From Primula veris (Eukaryota; Streptophyta; Magnoliopsida; Ericales; Primulaceae): a DNA stretch of 64,000 nt. Below, piece after piece: positions 49,196 to 63,500 of this stretch. Both the position numbers and the translations under genes were made by a program. Location: assembly GCA_963682055.1 (NCBI GenBank), contig OY821749.1:22327631-22391630 (forward strand), written 5' to 3'. Every line of letters starts with the position of its first letter. Position 1 is the stretch's first letter. A model generated the notes under the pieces. It did not search any database, was not told where the DNA came from, and worked only from the letters and a program-made list of their open reading frames with translations.

Positions 49196-52100
49196 TCTTC
49201 CAACCCAGATTCTTAGCATACTTGAAACCAAAGATATTTGAAAAATGAGTCCATACAGCCTCAGCTAATTCTCCCTCCCATAACAAGTAATTAATAGAGT
49301 CTAAATTATGTTTTTTACAACTGCACTTAGAGGCAAGTTGAATCCCATATTTCTTCACATCTTCATCCAACTTAATAGAACTTCTCCAAATTTTCCAGCA
49401 GTACAAGCCAATTTTATAAGGCAAATATTTCTTCCAAATAAACTCGCGAGGCTCCCACTTTTGCCCTTTCTCCTCATCTCATTATATGCAATTTTTGCAG
49501 TAAAAAATCCGTTAGTAGAGCCTGGCCAAAACCTTATGTCTATTCCCCTCTTAGTATCAGGACAACACCTCATTATTTTCTTTTTAAAATCTTCATCCAC
49601 TATAATTCTCAGAGCTTCCAAATCCCAACCATATTTAGAGCAAACTTGATTCAAAATGAGCTCAGGTTTTCTTACTTCATTGTTTATTGCCAAAACCCCT
49701 TCATTAGACCAATTTTCATTCCAGAAACTAACCGATCCTTCATTAACAACCCAATTACTTTTCCCCACAAGCAAAGGGAAAAATTTAGCTACACTTTTCC
49801 ACGTATTAGAACTAGGCACATGTACTTTGGATCTCCCCAATTAACATTTGTCAAAAAATATTTTTGACACATAAAATTAGTCCAGAGAGTATCCGCTGTT
49901 AACAACCTCCATACAAGTTTTGTTTGCAAAGCCAGTTGAATATCGAAAAGACTTCTCACACCAATTCCCCCTTCCTCCTCGGGTTTGGCCATATTTTCCC
50001 ATGAGACCCAATGGTGATTCAATTTTCCATCATTACTCCCCCAAAAGAAATCAGAAAGGAGCTTATGAATTCTATCAATAATACTTTTAGGTGGGTTGAT
50101 AACTAAAAGCAAATGGACAGGTATAGAATTCAAAACATACTTAACTAGCACCATTTTACCTCCAGCATCAAGTAAATTTCCTTTCCAGCTAGCAATTCTC
50201 TTTTGAATTTTTGCTACTAGATCCTCAAACATACCAACAGATATTCTTCCAGTGTGCAACGGGACTCCCAAATAAGTAGTTGGGAAGCTCTCTTCTACAA
50301 AACATGTACATGCTTTAATAATTTGCTTCCTTGCAGGTTTCATACTTCCATGAGTAAGAAATGAGCTTTTACTCACGCTTATCAATTGACCTGACACTTT
50401 CTCATATTTCCTTAACAGAACCATCAGCTTGTCAAAACTAGGCTTACTACCATTTGTAAATATCAAAATATCATCAGCAAACAGCAAATGAGAAATTTCC
50501 ACACATCTACTTCGCACTTTATACGGTATAATTTCTCGTTTTCTCATTAAATCAGTTATACCCCTGCTTAAAACTTCTTCCGAGAGTATAAACAACAAAG
50601 GTGAAAGGGGGTCTCCTTGTTTTAACCCTCTAGAGGATGCAAAAAAACCAACACTAGTTCTATTTACACAGACCGAGTATCTAGCCTGCATAACACATTT
50701 CATAACCAGACAAATCCAATTTTCACAAAAGCCAAACTTCTCCATTACTTTTCTCAAAAAACCCCAATTAACATGATCAAAGGGTTTGGCCATGTCCAAG
50801 TTTAGCATTACATTTCCCCCTCTACAATTGTCTCCCACATGCTTTGTCAATTCTTGAGAAAGCAAAATGCAATCACTAATTAATCTGCCTTCAACAAATG
50901 CACATTGTTGAACAGAAATAATTCTAGGCAAAATTTTTGCAAGTCTATTTGCCATGATTTTTGAAATGATCTTATACATTACCTGACATAGGCTTATTGG
51001 CCTAAACTGCATAAAATATAAAGGGGCTTCTGTTTTAGGTATTAGTACAATTAGAGCAGATATGAAAGATAAAGGAAGGTTACCCCCTTTGTAGAAGTCT
51101 TGCACTGCTATGAGAATGTCATTTTGTATTATATCACAACATTTTATGAAGAAACAAGAGCTAAAACCATCTGGTCCAGGAGCAGAATCGAGGGGAATAC
51201 TGAAAACTGCATTTTTAATTTCATCAAGCTCATGAACTTTTCTTAACATATCATTATCAGCTTGAGTTACCATAGAAGGAATGATCTCCGGACTTTCACC
51301 AGGTTCATCGGTTTCAATCTCTTCAAACATCTTTTCAAAAAACTTCACAGCTTCTTCTTGAATACATTTTTCATCTTCAACCATGATACCCATATCATTC
51401 TTAATCTGCTTAATAGAATTCCTCGACCTTTTTGCTTTCATGGTTTGGTGAAAAAATTTCGTATTTTTGTCACCTTCTTTTAACCAGTCAATCCTTACTT
51501 TTTGTTTATAGAATATTTCTTCTTTGAGTAAAAGATCATTATAAGATGCCAAGCTTTCATTATATACCTTTAAGTTCTCATTCACATCGCCCTCCAAAAT
51601 TTTCTCAGCATATATTAGCTTATCCTTGACCTCAGAAAGTGACTGAAAAATATTTCCAAATTTATTATAATTCCACTTCTTCAAGCAACACTTCAATCTT
51701 TTCAGTTTATGGCCACCCTTTCTAGACCTTGAAAATGACAGCTTTGGCTCCAATTTCCTTCAACAACAGACTCGAACTCTTTGTGAAGACACCACATCCT
51801 CTGAAATTTAAAAGAAGATGGCCCTCTCAATTTACAAATTTTTCTTTGAAAGACTAGTGGTGCATGATCTGAAACAGTCCTCTCTAAGTGAGTGAGACCC
51901 CAATCGTTCATGCTATTGAGCCAATCAGAATTTACCAATGCTCTATCCAAATGCTCCATCTGGATCATACATTTTCTTTGACAAAACCAAGTAAATTGAG
52001 AGCCTTCAAAAGGCAGATCCATCAAACTAGCTTGTTGTATAAAATTGTTGAAGTCAGTTTTATCAATATCTGACCTCTCTTTCCCACCTAACTTTTCACT

Positions 52101-52521
52101 ATTAGCTCTAATAGTATTAAAATCTCCTACCACCATCCAAGGTGAAGACAGTGCAATTAGAGCAAAGATCACTCCATAACAATCTTCTCTCTATGTATGT
52201 ACACTTTGCATAAACAAAAGAGAACTGTACACACATATTATTATAATACCCCTTCACTGTGATCATTTGTCCAGAATCGGCAACTAGATCAAATCTCAAG
52301 AAATCTTTATATATTAGCCAAATTTTTCCCATATCATTCACATTAGTAAGGAAATTATCCATACCTAATCTCTTCAAAACGTCTTTAGCTTTATCAGATT
52401 TTATCATAGGCTCCAAAAGGACTACAAAGCTCAACTTATAGAATTTTATATATTTTGTCAGCTGAGCAAGGGACATAGCATTAGCTATACTCCTTATATT
52501 CCACACCATAAAATTATTTTG
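49196..52521 (-). mobile_element. 5'-truncated LINE (non-LTR retrotransposon) ORF2 remnant
   Basis: Minus-strand order: endonuclease part 52515-51702 in two frames (FMVWNIRSIANAM, PWMVVGDFNTI, SDHAPLVFQ), reverse transcriptase 51753-49789 (SAPGPDGFSSCFF, LIPKTEAPL, FRPISLCQVMYKIISK, GLKQGDPLSPLLFIL, FADDILIF) and a C-terminal zf-RVT part 49840-49128 (VSFWNENW, RFWPGSTNGFFTAKIAY, CSCKKHNLDSINYLLWEGE). At least four frame changes make it inactive. The usual A/D switch LDMAKPFDHVNWGFL has Pro where Ala/Tyr are common (KAYD/KAFD). ORF1 is absent. The 5' end abuts the UGT exon copy; the 3' end abuts copia sequence. Confidence 0.9.
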
Positions 52522-52533
52522 AAAATAATACAG

Positions 52534-53427
52534 ATCCATGCTACCTGATTATGTGCGCACACCAAACGGGTATACACAACTGATGGAAGAGTTCAAAGAA
52601 GCAGAAAAGAAGAGCTATGGTATATTAGTTAACAACTTCTATGAATTAGACCCAGCTTACACAGAACATTATCAGAAAATAATGGGCCACATAATATGCC
52701 ACATAGGACCAGCTGCTCTAATCCATCGAAACTCCGACGACAAGGTCGACAGAGGCCACAAAACCATCGTCGGAGAAAACGAATGCCTAAAATTTCTTGA
52801 TTCGAAAAAACCAAGCTCTGTTGTGTATGTATGTTTTGGTAGCGGTTGTATTTTCCCCGATGATCAGCTCATGGAATTAGCTTGTGGGCTAGAAGCATCG
52901 GAGCAAAGTTTCATCTGGGTAGTTTTCGAAAAGGATAACGAGAAAGAAGCCGACAAAGATAAGTGGCTCCCGAAAGGGTTCGAAGAGAGAACAAAAGATA
53001 GAGGGATGATTATAAGGGGCTGGGCCCCACAGGTTTTGATTTTGGACTCATTGTGGTTGGAACTCGGTGATAGAAGCTGTGAGTGCTGGTGTTCCTATGC
53101 TGACATGGCCATTATACGCAGAGCATTTTTATAATGAGAGATTGGTGATACAAGTGTTGGGGATCGGAGTTGAAGTAGGGAAAACAGATTGGAATTTGTG
53201 GGTTGATGCCGGAAAGGAGCTGATCAGGAGAGAGAAGATAGAGCACGGAGTGAGAAAGTTAATGGACGGAGGGAACTCGGGGGTGGTGAAGATGAGGAGG
53301 AAAGCGAAAGAGCTTGAGGAGAAGGGTAGGAGTGCTGTTCAAGAAGGGGGTTCTTCACATAAGAATTTGACCATCTTGATTGAAGATTTAAAGAAACTGA
53401 GAGACCAAAAAGTTAATGATAATTGAT
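52534..53427 (+). pseudogene. Truncated, frameshifted copy of UGT exon 3
   Basis: Nearly identical to 43510-44428. It keeps an AG acceptor (CAG at 52531-52533) and about 11 bp of old intron (AAAATAATACA), but exons 1 and 2 are missing and LINE DNA takes their place. A 26-bp deletion at about 53045-53047 (GGAC/TCATTG, where the intact gene has CATCCTTCTATCGG and more) removes part of the PSPG box and shifts the frame; the rest reads on in another frame to a stop near 53425-53427. His44 of the PSPG box is also present here (CAT, 53124-53126). Similarity ends about 25 bp past the stop. It cannot make a working enzyme. Confidence 0.92.
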
Positions 53428-54560
53428 CTATTTTAGCTGCTTTTTTGTCGATCAATGTTTGTGTTGCAATTCTTCACATGTTTATGTTGTGTTACTTCAG
53501 ATAAAAACAATCTTCTCGTATTGTACTCAAATATCTTGAAAATAAGTGGCAACTTGTAAGACATCCGAACTTGGAAGAAAAATTACCACTGTAAAAGCTA
53601 GTGTCTTTATTTATTTGCAAAGGACCAAGTCGTTATTCTTTTTTAGTACACAGTAAACATAGGCACGTGTATGTTAAAATGATCATCTCATTGTCATGAC
53701 CATGTGAATGATTAGCACCTACCCTTTATTCTTCAATTTTGGTTGATTTAAAATGTTAAGAAAAAAAAAATAGCTGATACGGTATCTATTGAAGGAGCCA
53801 GGAATTTCTTTTTTTATTAGGCCCCCAGCCCCCAGGTGATAAAATATTTTGGATAACATGATGACCAGTCATTGTTTCGCTGGCCTTACTGAAAGATGTT
53901 ATTTGATGTTGTGCTAAAGCCTAAAAGATGAAAAAAACTAGTAAGACAATATTCCTCATTATTTTTGAGCATTTTGATGAATAATCACTACAACGGTATC
54001 TTTTATCTGATTCCTAGTGACGAGCCTTTAGAGGCGGTGACTGCAGGAAACTAAATTACGGCGAGTTCTGAAGTCCCAAAGTGACCGCCAAAAGAAAGTA
54101 ATATAAGTAATAAATAAATATGAACATCACACAATCTGTTTTTAAGCATGAACATGGAGTAGAATGACAGCACCTGCTTTTTACAAAGTTATAACAATCG
54201 TTTGTGGGCGGGGCGACCCCTACCGACAGGGAACTGGGATATAACCTATCTCTGTACTGAAGTTCTTCCGAAAGTTAAGGTTTATGCTCTATGCCTCAAG
54301 ATTAACAATCGGGTCATAAATGCTAATACTGATCAAATAACAAAACTTCCAACTCTCATTTACTTGGGAATTAGAAATAAATGTCATTTGACTACTCTAT
54401 AGATTCATCATGAAATTAATGTTCAGTACACAATATATTACAATCATGCAATTTATGCACAAAGAAGAGGACAAAACTATTACAGGTACATTGTACCATA
54501 CATATTGAGCTAATGGTTGTGAACTCCAAAATTTTTGAGCTGAAACTTCATGCTTCTGAT
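53428..54560. other. Intergenic DNA between the UGT pseudogene and the MUN gene
   Basis: No gene seen; a 66-codon open frame at 54202-54402 has no domain. The stretch at 53986-54090 begins CACTACAACGG and continues with GTGACGAGCC...GAGGCGGTGAC, which looks like one end of a CACTA-type transposon. The other end was not found. Confidence 0.45.
53986..54090. mobile_element. Possible CACTA transposon terminus
   Basis: Starts with CACTACAA, the usual plant CACTA end, followed by short subterminal GTGACGAG/GGCGGTGAC-type words. Only one end is visible, so this is weak. Confidence 0.3.
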
Positions 54561-57500
54561 TTATGACGTTGCTTCCAAAAGTTTTTTCTTTATTGATTGA
54601 AATGTGCTGTTTCCATTTTCAGACCATCGCACTGAAGTGCTACGCATTAAAAGATCAGTTAACAAAGGTGATCTCGAATCTGAGGCCCTCGCCAGAACAT
54701 CATCATATTCTACAACCACCAATGTCACAATATTAATTTCGATGGTTTAAAATCGTCATGCTTAAACGGCTATAATTTAAAAGCACTTGGCAATAGTGCA
54801 ATGTGTAAAAATTAATACAAGTTCTCAGGTAAGAAAGCTATACGTTTACTATTGCAAAAATGATAAGTGAATTAGTATTAAGGTAAAAAATAGTCGCACA
54901 TAAAATATACGGAGGGTTATAGAAAGGCTGAAATATCCCATAAAATGGATCCGAAACATATAGTATTTGATTGTAAACTGAAGGAGCTAGATAAACAGGA
55001 AGCTAAATTAGATAATAAATTTTAATTAAAAAATTAGGCATGAAGATTTTAGTACCTGAAGAAGCAGGAAGTTGGTAATGCCTTTTTAGAAAATTAGAAG
55101 CATCCCTGTCTTTTTTATGGCATAATATTCGTAATAATGTATGAGCATCGTCCAAGCGTCTAGAACCATCCCTACTTAAATCTTGACCAGTCGAGATGTG
55201 TTCGCTTGCACTCATCAACATTTGTATTATTGATTCAGTCTGGAAAAAAAAGTACCCACCACAATAAAAAACACTAATGAGGAAGTTCATTATATTAAAA
55301 TAAATATATATAAATATAATTAATATACATATATTTTGCATATACACATATTTAATATTCATATATTTGCATATACATAATATATGTATGTTTAATTTGA
55401 TCAACAGAAGACAAGACCTGAAGGGAAAATAGCTCCAAGACTTTATGACAAAAACTAGCTTCCCTCTCTACTAGTGAACGTGGAAGTCCTTCTCCTTCGG
55501 CTATAAACAATTCCTGGAATAAAAAAATATTATACTTACATAAGGGAGCCAAAACTAACTTCATAGGGAAACGCAATTTGAAGCAACGTTTTAATATGCA
55601 AAAGCACGTCTAATTGCAAAACACTGACGCATTTCTGGGTTAATAGCTGAGATTAACTATAATGCATAATTTATATTTGACAAAACTTAAAGGTAATAAA
55701 ATGCATAACACAAGCTTTATAATAATCATTATTTTATTATTTATAGCAAAATTCAGTAAGTTTATGTTTATGTTTTTTGAGAAAAGAACAAACGTTTTTA
55801 TGCTCTGGAGAAAAAGGACTGCGCGTAAGCATTTTCCTATTGCTTTTCGGGAAAAAATACCAAAACTTGTACTTGAACAACAAAAGGCGAATTCTAAAAA
55901 GAGATGAAGAAGAAATAAGTGTACCTTCAACATGTTAAGGTCATCTTCTAGCATTTTGATATCTGAAATGGAAAAAGCTCGTGAAGGGCCTCCATCAAGC
56001 AACACCCAGACATAGCCTTCCTATATCATTATTACAGAAGTTGTTGAAAGACAAAAATAGGCCAGAACATATGAGAAAAAACAGGGCATACCATAGATGC
56101 TCTGCAGATGCTGGACACTAAAATATCCCTGAGACTCTCATCGATGATATCGCATATATTCTTGAGCACCTACATCAGAGATCAAGATCATTAATTGCCT
56201 TTTCCAGATATAATTGACAAGACATACTAAATTTAACAACTAAAAGAAATGTTCTTCAAGGGAAATAAGTGATTAGAGATCTTACAGAATCAAAATATGG
56301 GAGAACATTGTCCAAACGAGCACCTTCAACACTACCACGATATAAATGAAACATGAAAGAGTCTCTCAAATCCCAGAACGCAACTCTTGCTCCTAAAAAT
56401 ATTATCAAATTAGATTTAGAATAGAAAGCATTAGAAATTGGTTCCTAAAATTGTCAATTGTAAGGTCACTAACAATAATTTTATAAATAAAAGATCATGT
56501 CCATTCCTAAAGTCTGCTGCCTTACACATCCAATTCCAAGTGCCAACTCATGGTTCTAGATAAAACATTTGTCTGGCATTGAAGAATCCAATTACAAGCT
56601 CCATACATCAAATAAAGTGAAACGATTTTGTAAAATACTGAGTGTTCTTTTCAGTTCCATTCTCAAATAAGTTTTCATAAGCGGTGTCATGTTAACCCAT
56701 AAGGCTATAATTAGTGATATGAAGTAAAAATTAGTTGAGAAGACCAATAAAATATCAGTCACGAGAGATCCTAAACTAAAAGGGGCCTTCGAGAGTAACT
56801 CTTGATCGTTCATTCAAACATTTTAACACCCATCATGTTTCTGGTTATGTGGGTCATTTGTAAACAGAAAAAGAATACCAAAGAAATGCAGATATCTTAC
56901 ATTCTGCAAACTGCAATGCAAAAAACCAGATGTTTACTTTTAACACAAATAGTAACTTCCTAATGAAAATCTACCATTCGAAAATCACTTGGTCGCTATC
57001 CGTATTTAATTTATTTGGTACTAAAATCTTACAATTGTATCAACAATTTTGATGAATCAAGTACACAAACTATTAGCGGATCCTAGCCTTCCCGTAAAAA
57101 AAGCGCTATCATATGTTAAATACTTGGAAACTTAAAGTACTATATATACATGCAAACATGGTTATGGACCCAGATTACGGACAAATAATTGTAATACTAG
57201 CAACGCAATACTTTAATATAAAAGCTCCATCAAGAAAGCAGCACACTGTCATTGAATAAGTTAGCAAAATTGATAAAAACTTGCATACCTATGCATACAA
57301 AAGAGATGATTATGGGTACAAAATGAGTACAATTTCATAAGCAAAAATAGAAAAGAAAAGAGTTACTCTCTGACCAGTAAATTCACATAATTTTCTGATA
57401 GCACCAGAAGTCGTTTCCTTTACACTGTCAAATGTAGCAGTAAATAGCTCATCAACTGAATCAGCTGTTGCATGGTCAGAGTCTTCTGTAATCTCTGAAT

Positions 57501-60500
57501 GACTTTCTTTAACTGGTATAACACGAGGAAACATAATTATTCGACAATTCTAAAAATAAAAAAATATAACTCTAAATTCGCAACAATGAGTTATGGTGAA
57601 GTACTGTCACATCTGCAAAGGAACTTACCAACAAGAATGGAGATGAAATCTTTTTTTAATTGTATTGTTTTCTGTAGGAGTTCCTTGATAAAAGAAAGCA
57701 ATATGATGTTACAATTATCATTCCCAGAGGGTCACATTTTACTTGAACAGTTTTTTCGCATTTTAGATTTTTTGATAGTATGGTTCTTTTTTCCTCGACC
57801 TAATTCTGGTATTCTACAGATCTTTGTTTTCAAAGACGGATAATGGCATTTACCTGCGATGCTGAAGAGGCTAGATATGTATATAAGCAGTTCACAAGAC
57901 TAAAGAAGCAAGCAACTGCCTTGTTACACAAGTATAAATGTTCTCAGTAAATATTTATGTGTTCAGCAAAATCATGATGTTGTAGTTTCAAATTAAGAGG
58001 ACCCGAAAATTCTAAAAGAATGAGCTTAAAGAGGAAACTGAGCATAACTTACACCATGTCTGATTTCCTGATGGTCTAACAATTGCCCACGATTTCCTAA
58101 TACCATCCTCTAAGCCATCAACTTGTTTCTGAATATACTGCATTACAATGAAAAGATATATGCAAAAATATTCAAAACTAATGACATAAGCAAAATAAAT
58201 GTACAATAAGCAATATATATTAATTCCACAAACAATTAAAATTATGTCTTCTTTGCACAAGCAGCAACAACCAATTATTTTACGTAGCTCAGCCATAACC
58301 TTATGTCTCAACACCTAGGCTATCACTATCCGCAAATTGTAACTTCTTTTCTCACAGGTAATATAATGAGCATTAAAAGTTCTGAGTTTGTGGTACTCGA
58401 AAGACCACGTTGCTAAAGTGTAAAGGTATTTAACTTTTCATTCAATAAATTAAAAATATTTACACCCCTAGGTTTACACATACAAAGTAGAAACTAATGT
58501 GTGAAGTAGATCCCCTTAAATCCCAATCAGTATTGTCAAAAAACTTACTACTATCTAGCCTATACTTCCACTACTGTCTATCTTAGAATAACTTCAACGT
58601 TATGATTACACACATTTACAAAATAACATTACAAGAAACAAAATTAAAAAGAGAACATAAAGTAGAAAAACTAACTACAAATCGCATTGAGCCATATACA
58701 TGTCTTGCATACTTCCCTAAACATGCACGTTACATTTCAAAACACAGTATGGAAATGTACGATAATGTCATAGAAAATATCTAATTTGTATGACAATGTG
58801 CTAGCAACAGAACATAAACATAACTAATTACTAGCTAATTACGTCAAATTGGTAGCAGTTTAAAGAGAACGGGACTCACTTGTAGAGTGTTTAATCTGAT
58901 ACAAAGTGTAGATGTTGTTAATGTACTCAACTTGTGTTGCATTCCCTCTTCAAGAATTGAACAATTACCCATCTTTTTTTTCATAACAGCAAAAGTTGCC
59001 TCCTCATAACGAGTTAAAGAAGGAACACAAGGATACAAGTGCCGCTTCTGGACTGTACTAATCAAAACACCGCTTTTAATAAACTAAAAAGTATAAATTA
59101 ACAAAACACTAGAAGAGTAAAATTTACGAGCATACTTGAGCAGATTGCAAATGTTTACTCAACCTATACAGAAACAGTTTTAGGGTTTGTTTGGTTTTCG
59201 GTCCCTACACTTTGGTCCCTGTCCCATTTTTGTCCCTATACTTTTGTATTCAGTCCTGCTCCTGCACTTTACAAATTGTGGATTTTTGGTCCTTAAACCT
59301 AACCCTGTTAGTTTTTTTACATAAACTATATGTTTTTATGTAGTCTGGTAACATTTAGCATTGTCTGCAATAAAAAATTTCCCTCCAACTTCTTATAAAA
59401 TTCCTCCTCTAAGTTGATTAAATAGAAATAAAAAAGTTTTAAAGTATATAGTATTCAACGGAAAACTAATGGCATTAGGTGTAGGAATGGAAAATGCAGA
59501 ATCTCCCAAGTTTACTGCTCAGTGCTCAGTACAACAGTAATGGGAAAAAAGAAATCATAGCTTACGGACTAAAAAAGAAATCAACCCATAGATTTATCAG
59601 CTAATGCTGCTACACATGCTAGTAGGCCAGCGAATTGGTAAGGACTAAGGCCATTGAGATGGCTGCCTCAATCCCATGTTTTGGTAGAATTTAAAGGACT
59701 CCCTCAGTAAAAGAACTATTCAATTATACTTTCAAAACATGTATGTATTTTTTAACTTTACTACCATGAACAGGTGGTACTATAATACTTTCTCCTCTTT
59801 TAAATTTAACAATAAAGGGAAATTGGGAATAATTTTTACCTATTTGATTGGCCACTTTCAGCACATATCCATCCAAGGTATGGAACAGTATAGATAGCAG
59901 AGCACGTAAATGACCAACGTCCATTGGTAGATTCAGTCCAAAAAATTGGTCTACAGTCTGCAATATAAGAGTAAAATATAGAATTAACAAAACCAATGAA
60001 CATTGAATTGCATGAATACAAAGTACAAAGACAACAAGACAAGTGATAATATGCAGGTCATAAGCAACATGAGGAATTCGAAAACTGTATGACCAAAAAG
60101 AGGGTTGTTACACAGTTACAGTATGGAGTTTTGACTATCTTTGATATACCTCCTCTAAGATCCTAAAGACTTCAATTGCTGATGTTGCTTGCTTCTTCTG
60201 ACTTGATACCGGCTCCCATTCCTACATTAGTAGCAATCATACTCAGACTGCTTTACCAAAAACACTTGGAAAAAGAATAAGCAAAGCTACAAAATGCTAA
60301 CCAATAGTTAGCCCTTCCAAATGCTTATATGCAAACAACACAAAAAGGGGTTAAATTTTAGTTTTTGTATGCGAGTAATGTTGACCATTAGACATGTGAC
60401 AACAAAATTAACACTTCAACTCCTGAGGCAGACAGGAAAACATGGATGCTGAGGAGCAAGTGAGAAAAAAACAATTATATATTACACAATGACAAAAACA

Positions 60501-63500
60501 CATCTTGTACCATACGAGTATTAATTTCTTATATAAGTCTTCAACTGTGAAATATATATCAGAATCTGGAAGGAAGATGAATGACAAAATTTTCCAGCAT
60601 TTTAACAAGTAAAAGATTTGGAAACAAAAAAAATACCTTTCCAAAATATTGATCAAACAGAGAGGGGTATATCTAGAAAAATTGCAAATAAAATAATGTT
60701 GAAAGGGTAAATGGGCCCTATGAGTTTCATAAAGATCTGCCTATCGCACGTACTTTACCATCCCCAACATTTACACTTGTCCAAAAGACTTGCCATTAAA
60801 TATGTCAAATTGTATTAATAAGAATCTTGTAGTGAAAAAAAAATTAAATCTAAAGAGTTTTTTAGAGAGGCTGTGCCAAACCTCCAGATCAAAAACACGT
60901 GTAGTCCAGTCCAGAATGCGCTCGTGCTGAGCAATTATCCATTCAAGAATTATAGGCCCAGACACTTCTCCAATCTGAGCAAATGCAGAGGAAAAGGATA
61001 ATAATAAAATCCAAGAGAACTGTGAGAAACATAAAAGTTTAGAACACCTTTGACTAAAGCAATTATCACTAGAAATAAAAAGAAATGAATTTATTTTGTA
61101 AGTCGTTCCTTCATGAAAGAAAGAATCTTTGGACAGAATGGCAGGTTCAACTGAATGAAATATAAGTAAGTAAGCAGCGATAGGATAGCTGTTCTTAACA
61201 AGTAAGCAATAAAGGATACTTTTGGTTTTGGAGAAAGTAGTATTCATTCTCTCCACCATGACCAAGAAAATGGTAAATAATAACATAAAAAAGGTCCAAT
61301 CTGAAGCCAATTAACATGCATCACTATATTCCAAAGTTATCTAACCTGGTAATGATCAACATGTAAGCTGTAAGAAGAACGCAACCCGATGTTTTCGCAT
61401 GCAAAATAAAGCCTCCTTAATTCTTGTTCCAAATTATTAGCTGCAGAAAGCACTGGCTTAACATCTTCGGTAAGGCAAGACACTCCTTCCATAAATGGTT
61501 TCTACCAAAAAAAATTACAAATAGATGTCAAAAGTTAGCACAAAAACAGCGTGCCATCACGAGGAGCAAAGAGAGTGATTTTTGGGGTAGTGTGCAAACA
61601 ACCTAACGCCATCTACTATGGTTGTTGAGCAAATAACCCCCTTGTTCTTCGAAATTTTCCAATTAACCACAAATGCACTATCTACTTAGTGCAGATATCT
61701 TACTTACATAAGAAAAATACTGCAGATATCATGTACGATCAATATCGCAAGGGGTATAATTTCGGTGTATATTTGTCCGCAATGGATGTCAGTCTACATT
61801 CTGTTGCTTGCAAATTAAATATTTTAATAGGACCTTTAACAAAAAATCTATCCAAAATGGTAAAGCATACACAAAGTTAAGTTATTCTAAAATTGGTCAT
61901 GAAGATTTTCACAAAAGTAAGATAGTATGTGGGTGTCATTAGCCTTTAAGCCTGATAATAAGTAAAGTGAATGAGAGCTAACCAAGTTTTCACCATAAGA
62001 ACTGTGTAGTAACATAGCTGAAACCATCCCAGCTTCTGGATAATATTTGCAAAGAACAGGGCAAAACACATTCAGCTCCCTCTCAACAACTAACTTTAGC
62101 TCATTGGCTAGCAAAGCCAAAGGATGTTTCTTTTCCACACTAGATTTCAGCTCTATGCCATTAGCAGCCTGATATTTATCAAACAGAACGTAAACCATCC
62201 ATTAATAGATCATACAGAAAAAAAACACAATATGTGGTTGTGAACATTCTAACCTGCCAAAATGCTGATTTTATTGACATGACAACGAATGTTTTGAGCC
62301 TCCTATTCGTTCCTTCAACTGAAGCATTGGATCCTCTAAACTGCAAGCAAAGAGTTTGTGAACGAACACATTGGATGGAAAATTCAATTAGGGGTTTTCT
62401 TATTCTTTTGTTACCACATCCTCATTAAATCGTGTATAATCTGTTGCCAAAATCAGGTCATATCAGCACATATATCTTTGCCATACCCGATTAAAGGTTT
62501 ATATGTGCTGTACCTAGATACCATTATATAGTCTTTTTTCAAGTAATCACAATGTCTTACATATATAACTATACATATTTAGAATAGATGAATATAGTGA
62601 GCTGGGTTTCACAGAAAGACAATGTGCTCATTCCTTTAAATCATTCGGATTCACGACCACAATTATTGACTTGATAAACCAACACTACCGTGGTGCTTTT
62701 CTAATTCTTAACCAATTATCATACACAACAGAAAACAAAATGCACAACAGTTCCATATGATCTCTGGCCACTATTAAGCAGCTGCAGATGACTACACAAA
62801 AGTGTAAAGACAATTGTACATCAAAGACCAACAAACCTTGATTTCACCAGATTCATCAAAAGCATAATCCCATACTGCTAATGCGAGGGTCACTACCTCT
62901 CTGAAGAAGCAAGGTTTCTGAAACAAAAGATTATTATTAGCACATATATCATAATGCAGAAATAAAAAACTAGGTGCTTGGAATATTGAAACCAAAACCT
63001 GATGACACTCCACAAAACTATTGAAATAGAATACTAAGGGCCAATAAATGAAAAGGATCAAGATGGCATGCGAATTATAGTGAACCTTGTAAGAAAATGT
63101 TATGCAACATAGGAAAAAATATGATAGTGGCAAATACCTGATGAAAATACTGGTGATAGTCTTGCAATTTATTCTCACACCAGATGCTCAATGACAAAAA
63201 CAGAGCCTGTGGCAAACTTAACTTCATTTCTCTGCCATTATACACAGTTGAACATGATAAAATATTCATATATCGCTCCTCCATTTCATCATTTTTGTCA
63301 TCGCATATAACCTTCTGAATTTCCGAAATTGCACCATCTAGAAGAATACCCTCATTTGTCCCGACAAACTGCCATGAAGGAACAAGAATTTAGTTAATTA
63401 CAGAAAGACAGCATAGTTATCTCTAATTGATGTAAATGCATCTAGGTAGAGACCAGCGATGAGGATCTGATGCGTATGATGCTGATATACGATACATAAA

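Noticed and set aside
52629..52814. Minus-strand frame antisense to the UGT pseudogene as a LINE ORF1 part
   Set aside because: The sequence there is plainly the UGT exon read backwards; LINE similarity stops near 52521.
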